Below, piece by piece: positions 62,301 through 64,000 of a stretch of DNA of 64,000 nucleotides. The notes under the pieces were generated by a model. It ran no database searches. It was given only the letters and a program-made list of their open reading frames with translations, and had not been told where the DNA came from. Made by a program: the position numbers and the translations under genes. The stretch comes from Climacteris rufus (lineage: Eukaryota; Chordata; Aves; Passeriformes; Climacteridae). How positions within the stretch are numbered: the first letter of the stretch is position 1; every line of letters starts with the position of its first letter. The stretch is taken from NCBI GenBank assembly GCA_013398175.1, contig VZRZ01002012.1, forward strand, positions 1,584,641 through 1,648,640. Reading direction: 5' to 3'.

Positions 62301-63916
62301 TTTGAAAACAAGTGTTGGATTTTTTTTCCTACATTTTAGAATATACTTTACACTGTGAAACCAGCCACTTTACTTAAGCATATACTTAGATATATTTTGC
62401 ACATTGCACACATTTGCAGTAACAAACTGTATTATACAGTTTTTACTGGTGTTCAGCCATTTCATTGCAGTGACCTTTAAATTTCAGAAGAGATCTGAAA
62501 GCTAAATTTTCTCTTCAGAGGGTAGAGTGTAATTTCCATTGATGTTACTCATGAAAGATGCACATATATCCAAAAACAGACATTCACTGTTTAAATTTGT
62601 TCCTTTCAGAAAAAGTTTTATTGTCACCTGCAGCAAGCAGTCAAGATTTTCATCAGCCAGTATATGCTGACATTTTTGTATTAGTCTGTAGCTTGAAATT
62701 TATACACACTATAAACTTGTCTTCCACAGTCAAAATGCTCTCCTTATTCCTAAATAGATGCTTAAAACACAAAACACTTTGAAGGATGACTTACAAAGCA
62801 AACACCATGAATATCACACTCAGTTGCATGCCCATTGCACTTGCAGGGTTGACAAATACCTCCAAAGAGTATTCCATCCACACGGTAGTACCCAGGGAGA
62901 CAGGACTGAAAAGAAATGAAGGTGGAAAAAGCAGCAGCATTATGTCTTGAAAGTACACACCAAAACATTTTCAAAGAGTGCACTTCCGACCACCCAGCAT
63001 CTGACTCATTCCCAATGTGGTAACTGAATGCTCTTTCAACTCTATTGATGTCACTGTAGCTCTTTTCTGGTGGTTGCTTTTTACTTGCACTGGATAAAGG
63101 GGATAAGAATTAACTCCGTAAAACTTTGATTCAGCCCTTTGTTCCCTGGAGGCATGAAAGCTAACTTTTGTGTGGTTTAATATGTTGAACTCTTTATTAC
63201 GGGACAACAAAAAAAAAAAAGATGTTCTACCTCCTCTGCAGAATCATTAACAAGGCTGTGGCACAAGGCTTCATATTAAAATTATTTGTCAAAATAATTC
63301 CTGCTATTCTGCAGTGGGACTGTGGCTTTCTAAATCATCTATTCACAGATATATATGACATCACCTTGCACAATGCATTTGACCCTTGTGGGTTCTTCCA
63401 AAAGCTAGCATTCCTCCCTGCTAGGGTTCCTTATTGCCTTCATAAACTTAATGGCACATTACAGAAACAAGCTGTATGGGATTCAGACTCAGAAAAAGTA
63501 CTATTAATGAGTAAGGTAAGCTCAAAACAGCATCAGAGTTTTCACAGCTGCTCCTTCTTCAACATTGATATTCTGAAGTGCATCATCATTTCTTAGTGCC
63601 ACAAAAAAGAATTCAAGAAATAAGTTTAAAAACCCATTTAGAGTATCTGAAAGAAAATATCTACAGGATTGTGTATAGTAGGCAACAACAAACCACAGAA
63701 CATAAACTTTAATGGCTGTATAATTTAAGGCAGCCTGCCATTAAAACCTAAATCCTTTTTGATAGAAGATAATTTTGCATACACAAAACACTGTAAAAGG
63801 TTACCTCACAGGATATTCCTGTGTAACCCTGAGGACATTCACAGAATTCCACGTCTGGTGCTGAAGAAAGATCTATAACATTTGCACTTGCAGTGTCCAG
63901 GGTCACAGAGTCCAGC
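14190..63916 (-). CDS. LAMA1: LAMA1, 49 coding exons (laminin subunit alpha-1, from first L4 tail to C-terminus)
   Basis: Laminin alpha-1 is a secreted basement-membrane chain that trimerises with beta and gamma chains (laminin-111). Forty-nine exons join without a phase error into 2402 codons; human LAMA1 has 3075 residues and 63 exons, so roughly exons 15-63 are present. Domains in fragment numbering: first-L4 tail and LE modules 1-475, second L4 about 476-665, LE modules 666-866, coiled coil II/I 867-1432, LG1 1433-1615, LG2 1618-1801, LG3 1802-1985, linker to 2025, LG4 2026-2205, LG5 2206-2402. The choice of alpha-1 over alpha-2 rests on residues such as KQAASIKVAVSADRDCIRAY, MSSNQKSP and the C-terminus GVFPHSCPG, and on the ARHGAP28 neighbour. 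Every intron is GT-AG except one GC-AG (donor at 24464-24463). LE cysteines are complete, eight per module. The N-terminal LN domain and earlier LE modules are outside the window. Confidence 0.96.
14818..15040 (-). CDS. LAMA1: LAMA1 exon: LG5
   Basis: 223 bp, phase 0 in, one base left. VLFHVNNGAGRITAAYEPRS, CDGKWHKLQANKSKHGISLI and TSADTNNPIYVGGYP, very close to mammalian alpha-1. Confidence 0.96.
15041..16110 (-). other. LAMA1: LAMA1 intron, 1.1 kb, in LG5
   Basis: Nothing recognised. Other LAMA1 introns over 300 bp in which I saw nothing notable: 14351-14817, 16245-16821, 20367-21462, 21576-22689 and 24941-26035. Confidence 0.65.
16111..16244 (-). CDS. LAMA1: LAMA1 exon: LG5
   Basis: 134 bp. 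REGYKVRSDVNITLEFRTTA and GLEMVHGK. Acceptor cttttcag, donor gtaggc. Confidence 0.95.
16822..16975 (-). CDS. LAMA1: LAMA1 exon: LG4-LG5 junction
   Basis: 154 bp. VTHSIPACIGSMTINSKQLD to SIFAVNKC closes LG4; DGTFFDGSGFAAL opens LG5. Confidence 0.95.
17362..17556 (+). mobile_element. CR1 LINE 3' end
   Basis: In the plus direction: ccagagggtggctgggcaat, ...cacgtgatccttgggctgtc, ...and the 3' end atattctataattctatgaa, the ATTCTATG-type repeat that marks CR1 tails. It is in a LAMA1 intron, opposite to LAMA1 transcription. Confidence 0.85.
18079..18237 (-). CDS. LAMA1: LAMA1 exon: LG4
   Basis: 159 bp, phase 0 at both ends. VKTEYLKRKGTIVVDGQELV keeps the KRKG basic patch implicated in LG4 ligand binding; DVEGKLYVGGLPLDYVPKN follows. 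Confidence 0.94.
18238..20176 (-). other. LAMA1: LAMA1 intron, 1.9 kb
   Basis: Nothing recognised. Flanking LG4 exons join in phase as WHT|VKTEYLKRKG. Confidence 0.7.
20177..20366 (-). CDS. LAMA1: LAMA1 exon: LG4
   Basis: 190 bp. LSIQLNLRTFASSGLIYYMA, NQVDYAALQLYGGQLHFSFD and ISDGKWHT. The basic loop after DLGKGK differs from the human KGRTK loop (here KGKAVARHP). In mouse, basic residues of LG4 bind heparin and alpha-dystroglycan. Confidence 0.95.
21463..21575 (-). CDS. LAMA1: LAMA1 exon: start of LG4
   Basis: 113 bp, phase 0 in, two bases left. VVCAKDKLPGLIQGAHQFGL and LLFNQSAIRKK. Known alpha-1 has the same AHQFGL and NQSA(V/I)RKK strings. Confidence 0.94.
22690..22852 (-). CDS. LAMA1: LAMA1 exon: end of LG3 and LG3-LG4 linker
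   Basis: 163 bp. LLYFTTSMKYEHVDMDSCF ends LG3, then a proline- and glutamate-rich linker (SEKPKPAVQPSDTEIQPE to LRPLTDTKK) leads to LG4. The linker is the least conserved part of the chain and has no obvious convertase site. Confidence 0.93.
23085..23158. repeat. Perfect 37-bp tandem duplication
   Basis: The unit tgcagcatttctataaacat plus the next 17 bases (attaaagatatttttaata type) occurs at 23085-23121 and again, identical, at 23122-23158. It lies in the LAMA1 intron between exons 22690-22852 and 23342-23527. Confidence 0.95.
23342..23527 (-). CDS. LAMA1: LAMA1 exon: LG3
   Basis: 186 bp. IITVQVDESKPAELRLGSAA, SSFYAGGIPAEEG and GSFYGCISNLIFN. Donor GTAAGT. Confidence 0.94.
24007..24158 (-). 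CDS. LAMA1: LAMA1 exon: LG3
   Basis: 152 bp, phase 0 in, two bases left. PFFSIMLIGGHLAVHVNAGD and NGTYSDGQEHSVILIRNK, an LG core matching alpha-1. Confidence 0.94.
24465..24635 (-). CDS. LAMA1: LAMA1 exon: start of LG3, with GC donor
   Basis: 171 bp, phase 0 at both ends. PIRSVSIMNNGYIELSPKSL, then SELMATFATKNSSGIIIAGL, then a polybasic EKRRRRQAHL. The exon must end at 24465 with donor GCAAGT (24464-24459): the only nearby GT (24460-24459) would break the frame of the next exon. Confidence 0.92.
24826..24940 (-). CDS. LAMA1: LAMA1 exon: end of LG2
   Basis: 115 bp, one base in, phase 0 out. KGLNSRMYVGCIKNLEISRS and LLRNSYGVRKGCALE; the two cysteines close LG2. Confidence 0.94.
26036..26177 (-). 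CDS. LAMA1: LAMA1 exon: LG2
   Basis: 142 bp, two bases in and two out. ILAVMDAYNLNYKETKQGES and DKDPIFIGGLPRTRPL. Confidence 0.95.
26393..26416. repeat. Short tandem repeat gaatatga x3
   Basis: Three units of an 8-base repeat (gaatatga) in the LAMA1 intron between the two LG2 exons. Confidence 0.75.
26788..26932 (-). CDS. LAMA1: LAMA1 exon: LG2
   Basis: 145 bp, phase 0 in, one base left. RDFLSLELVDGKVRLTVDLG to RYNNGTWYKISFNRNKKQ. Confidence 0.95.
27844..27895. repeat. (TCTTTA)n-like pyrimidine microsatellite
   Basis: Repeated tctttatctttatctttg units are framed by two copies of atctctagggtt (about 27836 and 27885). LAMA1 intron. Confidence 0.8.
28057..28207 (-). CDS. LAMA1: LAMA1 exon: start of LG2
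   Basis: 151 bp. The phase requires acceptor ctgtag at 28209-28208, not the more obvious cccacag 7 nt further in. PQDEDTSFHFDGSGYSVVEK to NGLLLYLASNGT opens LG2. Confidence 0.93.
28298..28630 (-). mobile_element. CR1 LINE 3' end
   Basis: Reverse complement of a CR1 3' end: cacagaatcacagaatgctt, then ggttggaagggacc, then accaggttgctcagagcccc atccaacctggcc. It is the best preserved CR1 copy in the window, in the LAMA1 intron before LG1/LG2. Right edge approximate. Confidence 0.9.
29490..29614 (-). CDS. LAMA1: LAMA1 exon: end of LG1
   Basis: 125 bp. KSPAVKVTHFKGCMGEASLN and GLWNYIEREGKCNGCFG; the GC...GC cysteines close LG1. Donor gtattt is weak. Confidence 0.94.
30129..30279 (-). CDS. LAMA1: LAMA1 exon: LG1
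   Basis: 151 bp. FGKTGTLSIEEMNSNQKSP to STLMFIGGLGGQIK, with the FIGG strand typical of LG folds. Confidence 0.95.
30438..30571 (-). CDS. LAMA1: LAMA1 exon: LG1
   Basis: 134 bp. TDFLAVEMRRGKVALLWDLG and EYPDFQIDNNKWHRIHAT, the central beta-sandwich of LG1. Confidence 0.95.
31350..31493 (-). CDS. LAMA1: LAMA1 exon: LG1
   Basis: 144 bp, phase 0 at both ends. IKVAVSADRDCIRAYQPQIS is almost unchanged from mammalian alpha-1; the IKVAV cell-adhesion peptide at the coil/LG1 border is present. NLLFYLGSNGK follows. Confidence 0.96.
31824..32134. repeat. 23-bp direct repeat, copies 288 bp apart
   Basis: actccaagcaacttcatagt plus gta occurs at 31824-31846 and again at 32112-32134. The flanks differ. 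LAMA1 intron. Confidence 0.85.
32282..32365. repeat. A/C-rich low-complexity tract
   Basis: A run dominated by caaaa and ccaaaa units in a LAMA1 intron. Similar tracts lie at 49407-49492 and 54090-54175. They may be decayed poly(A) or microsatellite sequence. Confidence 0.75.
33248..33402 (-). CDS. LAMA1: LAMA1 exon: end of coiled coil
   Basis: 155 bp. EKQVKEVEAQASLLLDRLKP to KELISQARKQAAS, joining directly to LG1. Two acceptors 9 nt apart are both in frame (exon start 33402 or 33393). I chose 33402 because it gives the same length as human alpha-1 in this stretch. Confidence 0.9.
33702..33884 (-). CDS. LAMA1: LAMA1 exon: coiled coil
   Basis: 183 bp. TRKHILGVKELAMSANTSAV to SSVLSQVNDTLRKTSELITD, with NTS, NTS and NDT sequons. 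Acceptor tgtgtttcag, donor gtaagt. Confidence 0.93.
33885..35267 (-). other. LAMA1: LAMA1 intron, 1.4 kb
   Basis: Nothing recognised. A 62-codon minus-strand open frame at 34410-34598 is not an exon, since 35268-35384 joins 33702-33884 directly in phase. Confidence 0.7.
35268..35384 (-). CDS. LAMA1: LAMA1 exon: coiled coil
   Basis: 117 bp. LLFGLSGLSKKVEKIQESTN and QLNDSLLTLRVLPN. Acceptor ttctttcaacag, donor gtaagt. Confidence 0.92.
35385..36545 (-). other. LAMA1: LAMA1 intron, 1.2 kb, coiled-coil region
   Basis: Nothing recognised. Other coiled-coil introns over 300 bp without notable content: 33403-33701 (just under 300), 36640-37797 and 42355-43309. Confidence 0.65.
36546..36639 (-). CDS. 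LAMA1: LAMA1 exon: coiled coil, short
   Basis: 94 bp, found by phase and splice sites rather than as a long open frame. PGESFSLLGKETLLLSSKSQ then NEAKNLKKKSD. Donor gttagt. Confidence 0.88.
37798..37936 (-). CDS. LAMA1: LAMA1 exon: coiled coil
   Basis: 139 bp, one base in, phase 0 out. GLSRVRNVTVNTTAAIYTHT to DDASRVVNGPLDL. Confidence 0.92.
38641..38697 (-). mobile_element. CR1 3' fragment
   Basis: tcatgaaatcgttagggttg gaaggcacctctaaagatca is a short diverged CR1 3' end in reverse orientation. It sits in the LAMA1 intron 87 bp or more before the exon at 38790. Confidence 0.75.
38790..38953 (-). CDS. LAMA1: LAMA1 exon: coiled coil
   Basis: 164 bp, phase 0 in, two bases left. NVEVHQDGLVLWSTKLRHHV and DLVYRAEEHATQFQSLADAL; closely follows the known alpha-1 sequence. 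Confidence 0.94.
39045..39161 (-). CDS. LAMA1: LAMA1 exon: coiled coil
   Basis: 117 bp, phase 0 at both ends. DKKLDIKEGEEVTTMLIKEG, then an alanine run in ALVNAAAALAQNVKNSTS. Confidence 0.92.
39390..39600 (-). CDS. LAMA1: LAMA1 exon: coiled coil
   Basis: 211 bp, one base in, phase 0 out. AAEHLLTQVQKEYLEPQQEL to INETHRLFPLISSNLAELN, with clear heptads. Confidence 0.93.
39601..41897 (-). other. LAMA1: LAMA1 intron, 2.3 kb
   Basis: Nothing recognised. Flanking coiled-coil exons join in phase (K split as AA|A). Confidence 0.7.
41898..42060 (-). CDS. LAMA1: LAMA1 exon: coiled coil
   Basis: 163 bp, split codons at both ends. LADIAVSLNETLGLDLPLSN and LLDALRKKDFVQQHHNATTA; three sequons. Confidence 0.92.
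42243..42354 (-). CDS. LAMA1: LAMA1 exon: coiled coil
   Basis: 112 bp, phase 0 in, one base left. MTRFLKTAQHLDTMTQKTRN to IDTVHTTIK. The first codon happens to be ATG, but it is internal. Confidence 0.9.
43310..43408 (-). CDS. LAMA1: LAMA1 exon: coiled coil
   Basis: 99 bp, phase 0 at both ends. KSIIPREDPTYLLDTTKESL and SGGIDQLHEE; heptad-like spacing. Donor gtaggt. Confidence 0.88.
43409..46170 (-). other. LAMA1: LAMA1 intron, 2.8 kb (largest in the window)
   Basis: Contains the AACTTACT cluster and otherwise unique-looking AT-rich sequence. A GC-richer patch at 45540-45790 resembles no family I know. Confidence 0.7.
44773..44838. repeat. Cluster of short AACTTACT repeats
   Basis: Four copies of AACTTACT start at 44773, 44796, 44807 and 44831, with gaagtaag variants on either side. 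This looks like local slippage in a LAMA1 intron. Confidence 0.8.
46171..46313 (-). CDS. LAMA1: LAMA1 exon: start of coiled-coil domain II
   Basis: 143 bp. CDDNC carries the cysteine pair that in laminins forms the interchain disulphides at the top of the coiled coil. NLTGIAHVPYGILSELENAT follows, with NCT, NLT and NAT sequons. Confidence 0.93.
47048..47106 (-). mobile_element. Old CR1 3' fragment
   Basis: gggatgggacctccagagaa catctcatccaaacctctct resembles the reversed CR1 3' consensus (ggaagggacctctggagatc atctagtccaacc). Diverged. Confidence 0.6.
47258..47451 (-). CDS. LAMA1: LAMA1 exon: last LE modules before the coiled coil
   Basis: 194 bp. CSLGYYGDPQLPGGSC ends an LE; CQCHPGGSVRGDCHGVTG to PRHLLVEDEC is the last full one. 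The end is set at C|GTAGGT, because the next exon needs one base to make CVPCDDNC. It is strikingly GC- and CpG-rich compared with the surrounding introns. Confidence 0.92.
48009..48089 (-). CDS. LAMA1: LAMA1 exon: half LE module, 81 bp
   Basis: 81 bp, split codon at both ends. It encodes PTCVLKGVQDYHC and DACLPGYEGQYCE. Acceptor cagttttag, donor gtgagt. Confidence 0.92.
49008..49129 (-). CDS. LAMA1: LAMA1 exon: LE module
   Basis: 122 bp, phase 0 in, two bases left. NCRDNTVGDYCSACAPGYYG to CSLCACPRANPV. Counterpart of 62038-62165. Confidence 0.93.
49130..50871 (-). other. LAMA1: LAMA1 intron, 1.7 kb
   Basis: Holds an A/C-rich tract (49407-49492) and a G-run (ggggggtggggggtg, about 50739-50753). 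No exon recognised. Confidence 0.7.
49407..49492. repeat. A/C-rich low-complexity tract
   Basis: Repeats of caaac/caaaa, including aaacaaacaaacaaaaatc, in a LAMA1 intron. Confidence 0.8.
50872..51009 (-). CDS. LAMA1: LAMA1 exon: LE modules
   Basis: 138 bp, phase 0 at both ends. SCAPGYYRGKHTELSVKEP and CQCNNHSETCDPVTGKCL. Counterpart of 62795-62905. Confidence 0.93.
51143..51263 (-). CDS. LAMA1: LAMA1 exon: end of second L4, LE start
   Basis: 121 bp. IANISMEIAVKF ends L4; EQCRCPAGYTGLSCQ is the first half of the interrupted LE. It is the counterpart of 63805-63916 and shares its phases. Confidence 0.93.
52195..52322 (-). CDS. LAMA1: LAMA1 exon: second L4 domain
   Basis: 128 bp, phase 0 in, two bases left. 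DSWKYFNSVSDEPVLRSDFM and LSNIEYILIKAAYGQG are typical C-terminal L4 sequence. Confidence 0.93.
52411..52596 (-). CDS. LAMA1: LAMA1 exon: second L4 domain
   Basis: 186 bp, phase 0 at both ends. LMAYGGKLRYTVAFYALDG is the diagnostic core of the L4 (laminin B) domain, followed by EPQILMKGGH. Confidence 0.94.
53200..53379 (-). CDS. LAMA1: LAMA1 exon: second L4 domain
   Basis: 180 bp, phase 0 at both ends. It encodes ITLTPDQPILHVVTQSNLTG to FYWRLPEQFQGDQ, the beginning of the laminin IV fold, with an NLT sequon. Confidence 0.93.
53755..53898 (-). CDS. LAMA1: LAMA1 exon: LE end, start of second L4
   Basis: 144 bp, phase 0 at both ends. ENVFGLQCSECKPGTFG finishes an LE; CFCFGMSTSCSELEDHVRIP leads into the L4 (domain IVa) module. 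Confidence 0.93.
54090..54175. repeat. A/C-rich low-complexity tract
   Basis: A-run then aaaccaaaccaacaaaaa and a (CAA)n stretch, caacaacaacaac, in a LAMA1 intron. Confidence 0.8.
54965..55201 (-). CDS. LAMA1: LAMA1 exon: LE modules
   Basis: 237 bp, the longest LAMA1 exon here, phase 0 at both ends. One full LE (CNCSNTGSANLQC to RDYPDC) and most of the next, which carries the extra CGCEEETGIC loop also known in human alpha-1. Confidence 0.93.
55202..57758 (-). other. LAMA1: LAMA1 intron, 2.6 kb
   Basis: Nothing recognised. The LE exons on each side join in phase, so no exon is missing. Confidence 0.7.
57759..57895 (-). CDS. LAMA1: LAMA1 exon: LE module
   Basis: 137 bp. It encodes one complete LE from CDCAHTQNNCNADSG to ENYWGLSPKLGC. 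Acceptor tcttttgcag, donor gtatga. Confidence 0.93.
57896..59170 (-). other. LAMA1: LAMA1 intron, 1.3 kb, LE region
   Basis: Nothing recognised. Other introns on this side without notable content: 48090-49007, 51264-52194, 52597-53199, 59352-60304, 60412-60891, 61422-62037, 62166-62794 and 62906-63804. Confidence 0.65.
59171..59351 (-). CDS. LAMA1: LAMA1 exon: LE modules
   Basis: 181 bp, phase 0 in, one base left. KGYYGLLSGLGC ends an LE; CNCSEFGSISQDC to CAHGFYAFQDGGC is a full LE. Confidence 0.93.
60305..60411 (-). CDS. LAMA1: LAMA1 exon: LE module
   Basis: 107 bp, enters with two bases, leaves in phase 0. It encodes CECHVNGSLSSTCQHETG and CSCKSNVVGERCDECL. Acceptor AAG is less usual but fixed by phase. 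Confidence 0.9.
60892..61103 (-). CDS. LAMA1: LAMA1 exon: LE modules
   Basis: 212 bp. CANGYYGNPLMPGQSC ends one LE; a complete eight-cysteine LE follows (CECNGNVNPQEEGHC to CADGYYGDAVIDKNC). Donor gtaagt. Confidence 0.93.
61341..61421 (-). CDS. LAMA1: LAMA1 exon: half LE module, 81 bp
   Basis: 81 bp, split codon at both ends. It encodes PTCHLTEEGG and VCDKCLPGYTGSQCE. Same length and phase as the exon at 48009-48089, its counterpart after the second L4 domain. Confidence 0.92.
62038..62165 (-). CDS. LAMA1: LAMA1 exon: LE module
   Basis: 128 bp, phase 0 in, two bases left. ACQHNTTGPFCDQCLPGFYG ends one LE module; CQPCACPLNSAEN opens the next. An NTT sequon is present. Confidence 0.93.
62795..62905 (-). 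CDS. LAMA1: LAMA1 exon: LE modules
   Basis: 111 bp, phase 0 at both ends. SCLPGYYRVDG completes the split LE; CQPCKCNGHATECDIHGVCF starts the next one. Confidence 0.93.
63805..63916 (-). CDS. LAMA1: LAMA1 exon: end of first L4 domain, start of LE
   Basis: 112 bp; one base completes the previous codon, ends in phase 0. LDSVTLDTASANVIDL ends the L4 (domain IVb) fold; FCECPQGYTGISCE opens the interrupted LE module that follows. Acceptor gatcctag, donor gtaacc. Confidence 0.9.
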
Positions 63917-64000
63917 CTAGGATCAAGCATGAAAACATCACATCATTTGTTTCCCCAAACTTGATTTTCAACAGGACAGTTTGCTTCTAGGCAGTGAACA

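Noticed and set aside
63222..63596. 124-codon plus-strand open frame in a LAMA1 intron
   Set aside because: No recognisable domain, and no splice or context support.
14190..63916. LAMA2 instead of LAMA1
   Set aside because: The C-terminus, the IKVAV/CIRAYQ region and the ARHGAP28 neighbour fit alpha-1; LAMA2 is paired with ARHGAP18.
1..64000. CRISPR array, operon, phage or other bacterial system
   Set aside because: No spaced palindromic repeats and no compact gene clusters; the interrupted exons and CR1 repeats show vertebrate nuclear DNA.

Overview
This window is vertebrate nuclear DNA, almost certainly from a bird. Genes are split into short exons with GT-AG borders, intron sequence is AT-rich, and the recognisable repeats are avian: several CR1 LINE 3' ends and two solo-LTR-like elements of a type common in songbirds. 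A passerine is my best guess, from memory of the LTR families. There are two ambiguous bases (n at 313 and 1212).

Two protein genes meet tail to tail. On the + strand, 2957-8896 holds the last five coding exons of ARHGAP28: the end of the RhoGAP domain and the C-terminal tail. On the - strand, 63916 down to 14190 holds 49 consecutive coding exons of LAMA1 (laminin subunit alpha-1), from the end of the first L4 domain to the stop codon. All 49 exons join in phase into 2402 codons with no frameshift or internal stop, so the gene looks intact. Human LAMA1 has 63 exons and 3075 residues, so this is about the last four fifths of the protein. The N-terminal part lies beyond the right edge.

Reading LAMA1 from right to left: first-L4 tail and eight EGF-like LE modules (63916-53755); second L4 domain (53898-51143); more LE modules (51263-47258); coiled-coil domains II and I (46313-33248); then LG1 (31493-29490), LG2 (28207-24826), LG3 (24940-22690), a linker, LG4 (21575-16822) and LG5 (16975-14190). 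The coiled coil joins alpha-1 to a beta and a gamma chain. The LG domains bind integrins, alpha-dystroglycan, heparin and sulfatides at the cell surface. The 5.3 kb between the two stop codons holds both 3' UTRs.

I found no bacterial, phage, CRISPR or mobile gene system, and no undescribed one. The most interesting points are a GC-AG intron in LG3, a polybasic convertase-like motif beside it, matching exon phases in two L4/LE blocks that record an internal gene duplication, two LTRs joined end to end, a competing pair of splice acceptors 9 nt apart, and a perfect 37-bp tandem duplication in an intron.
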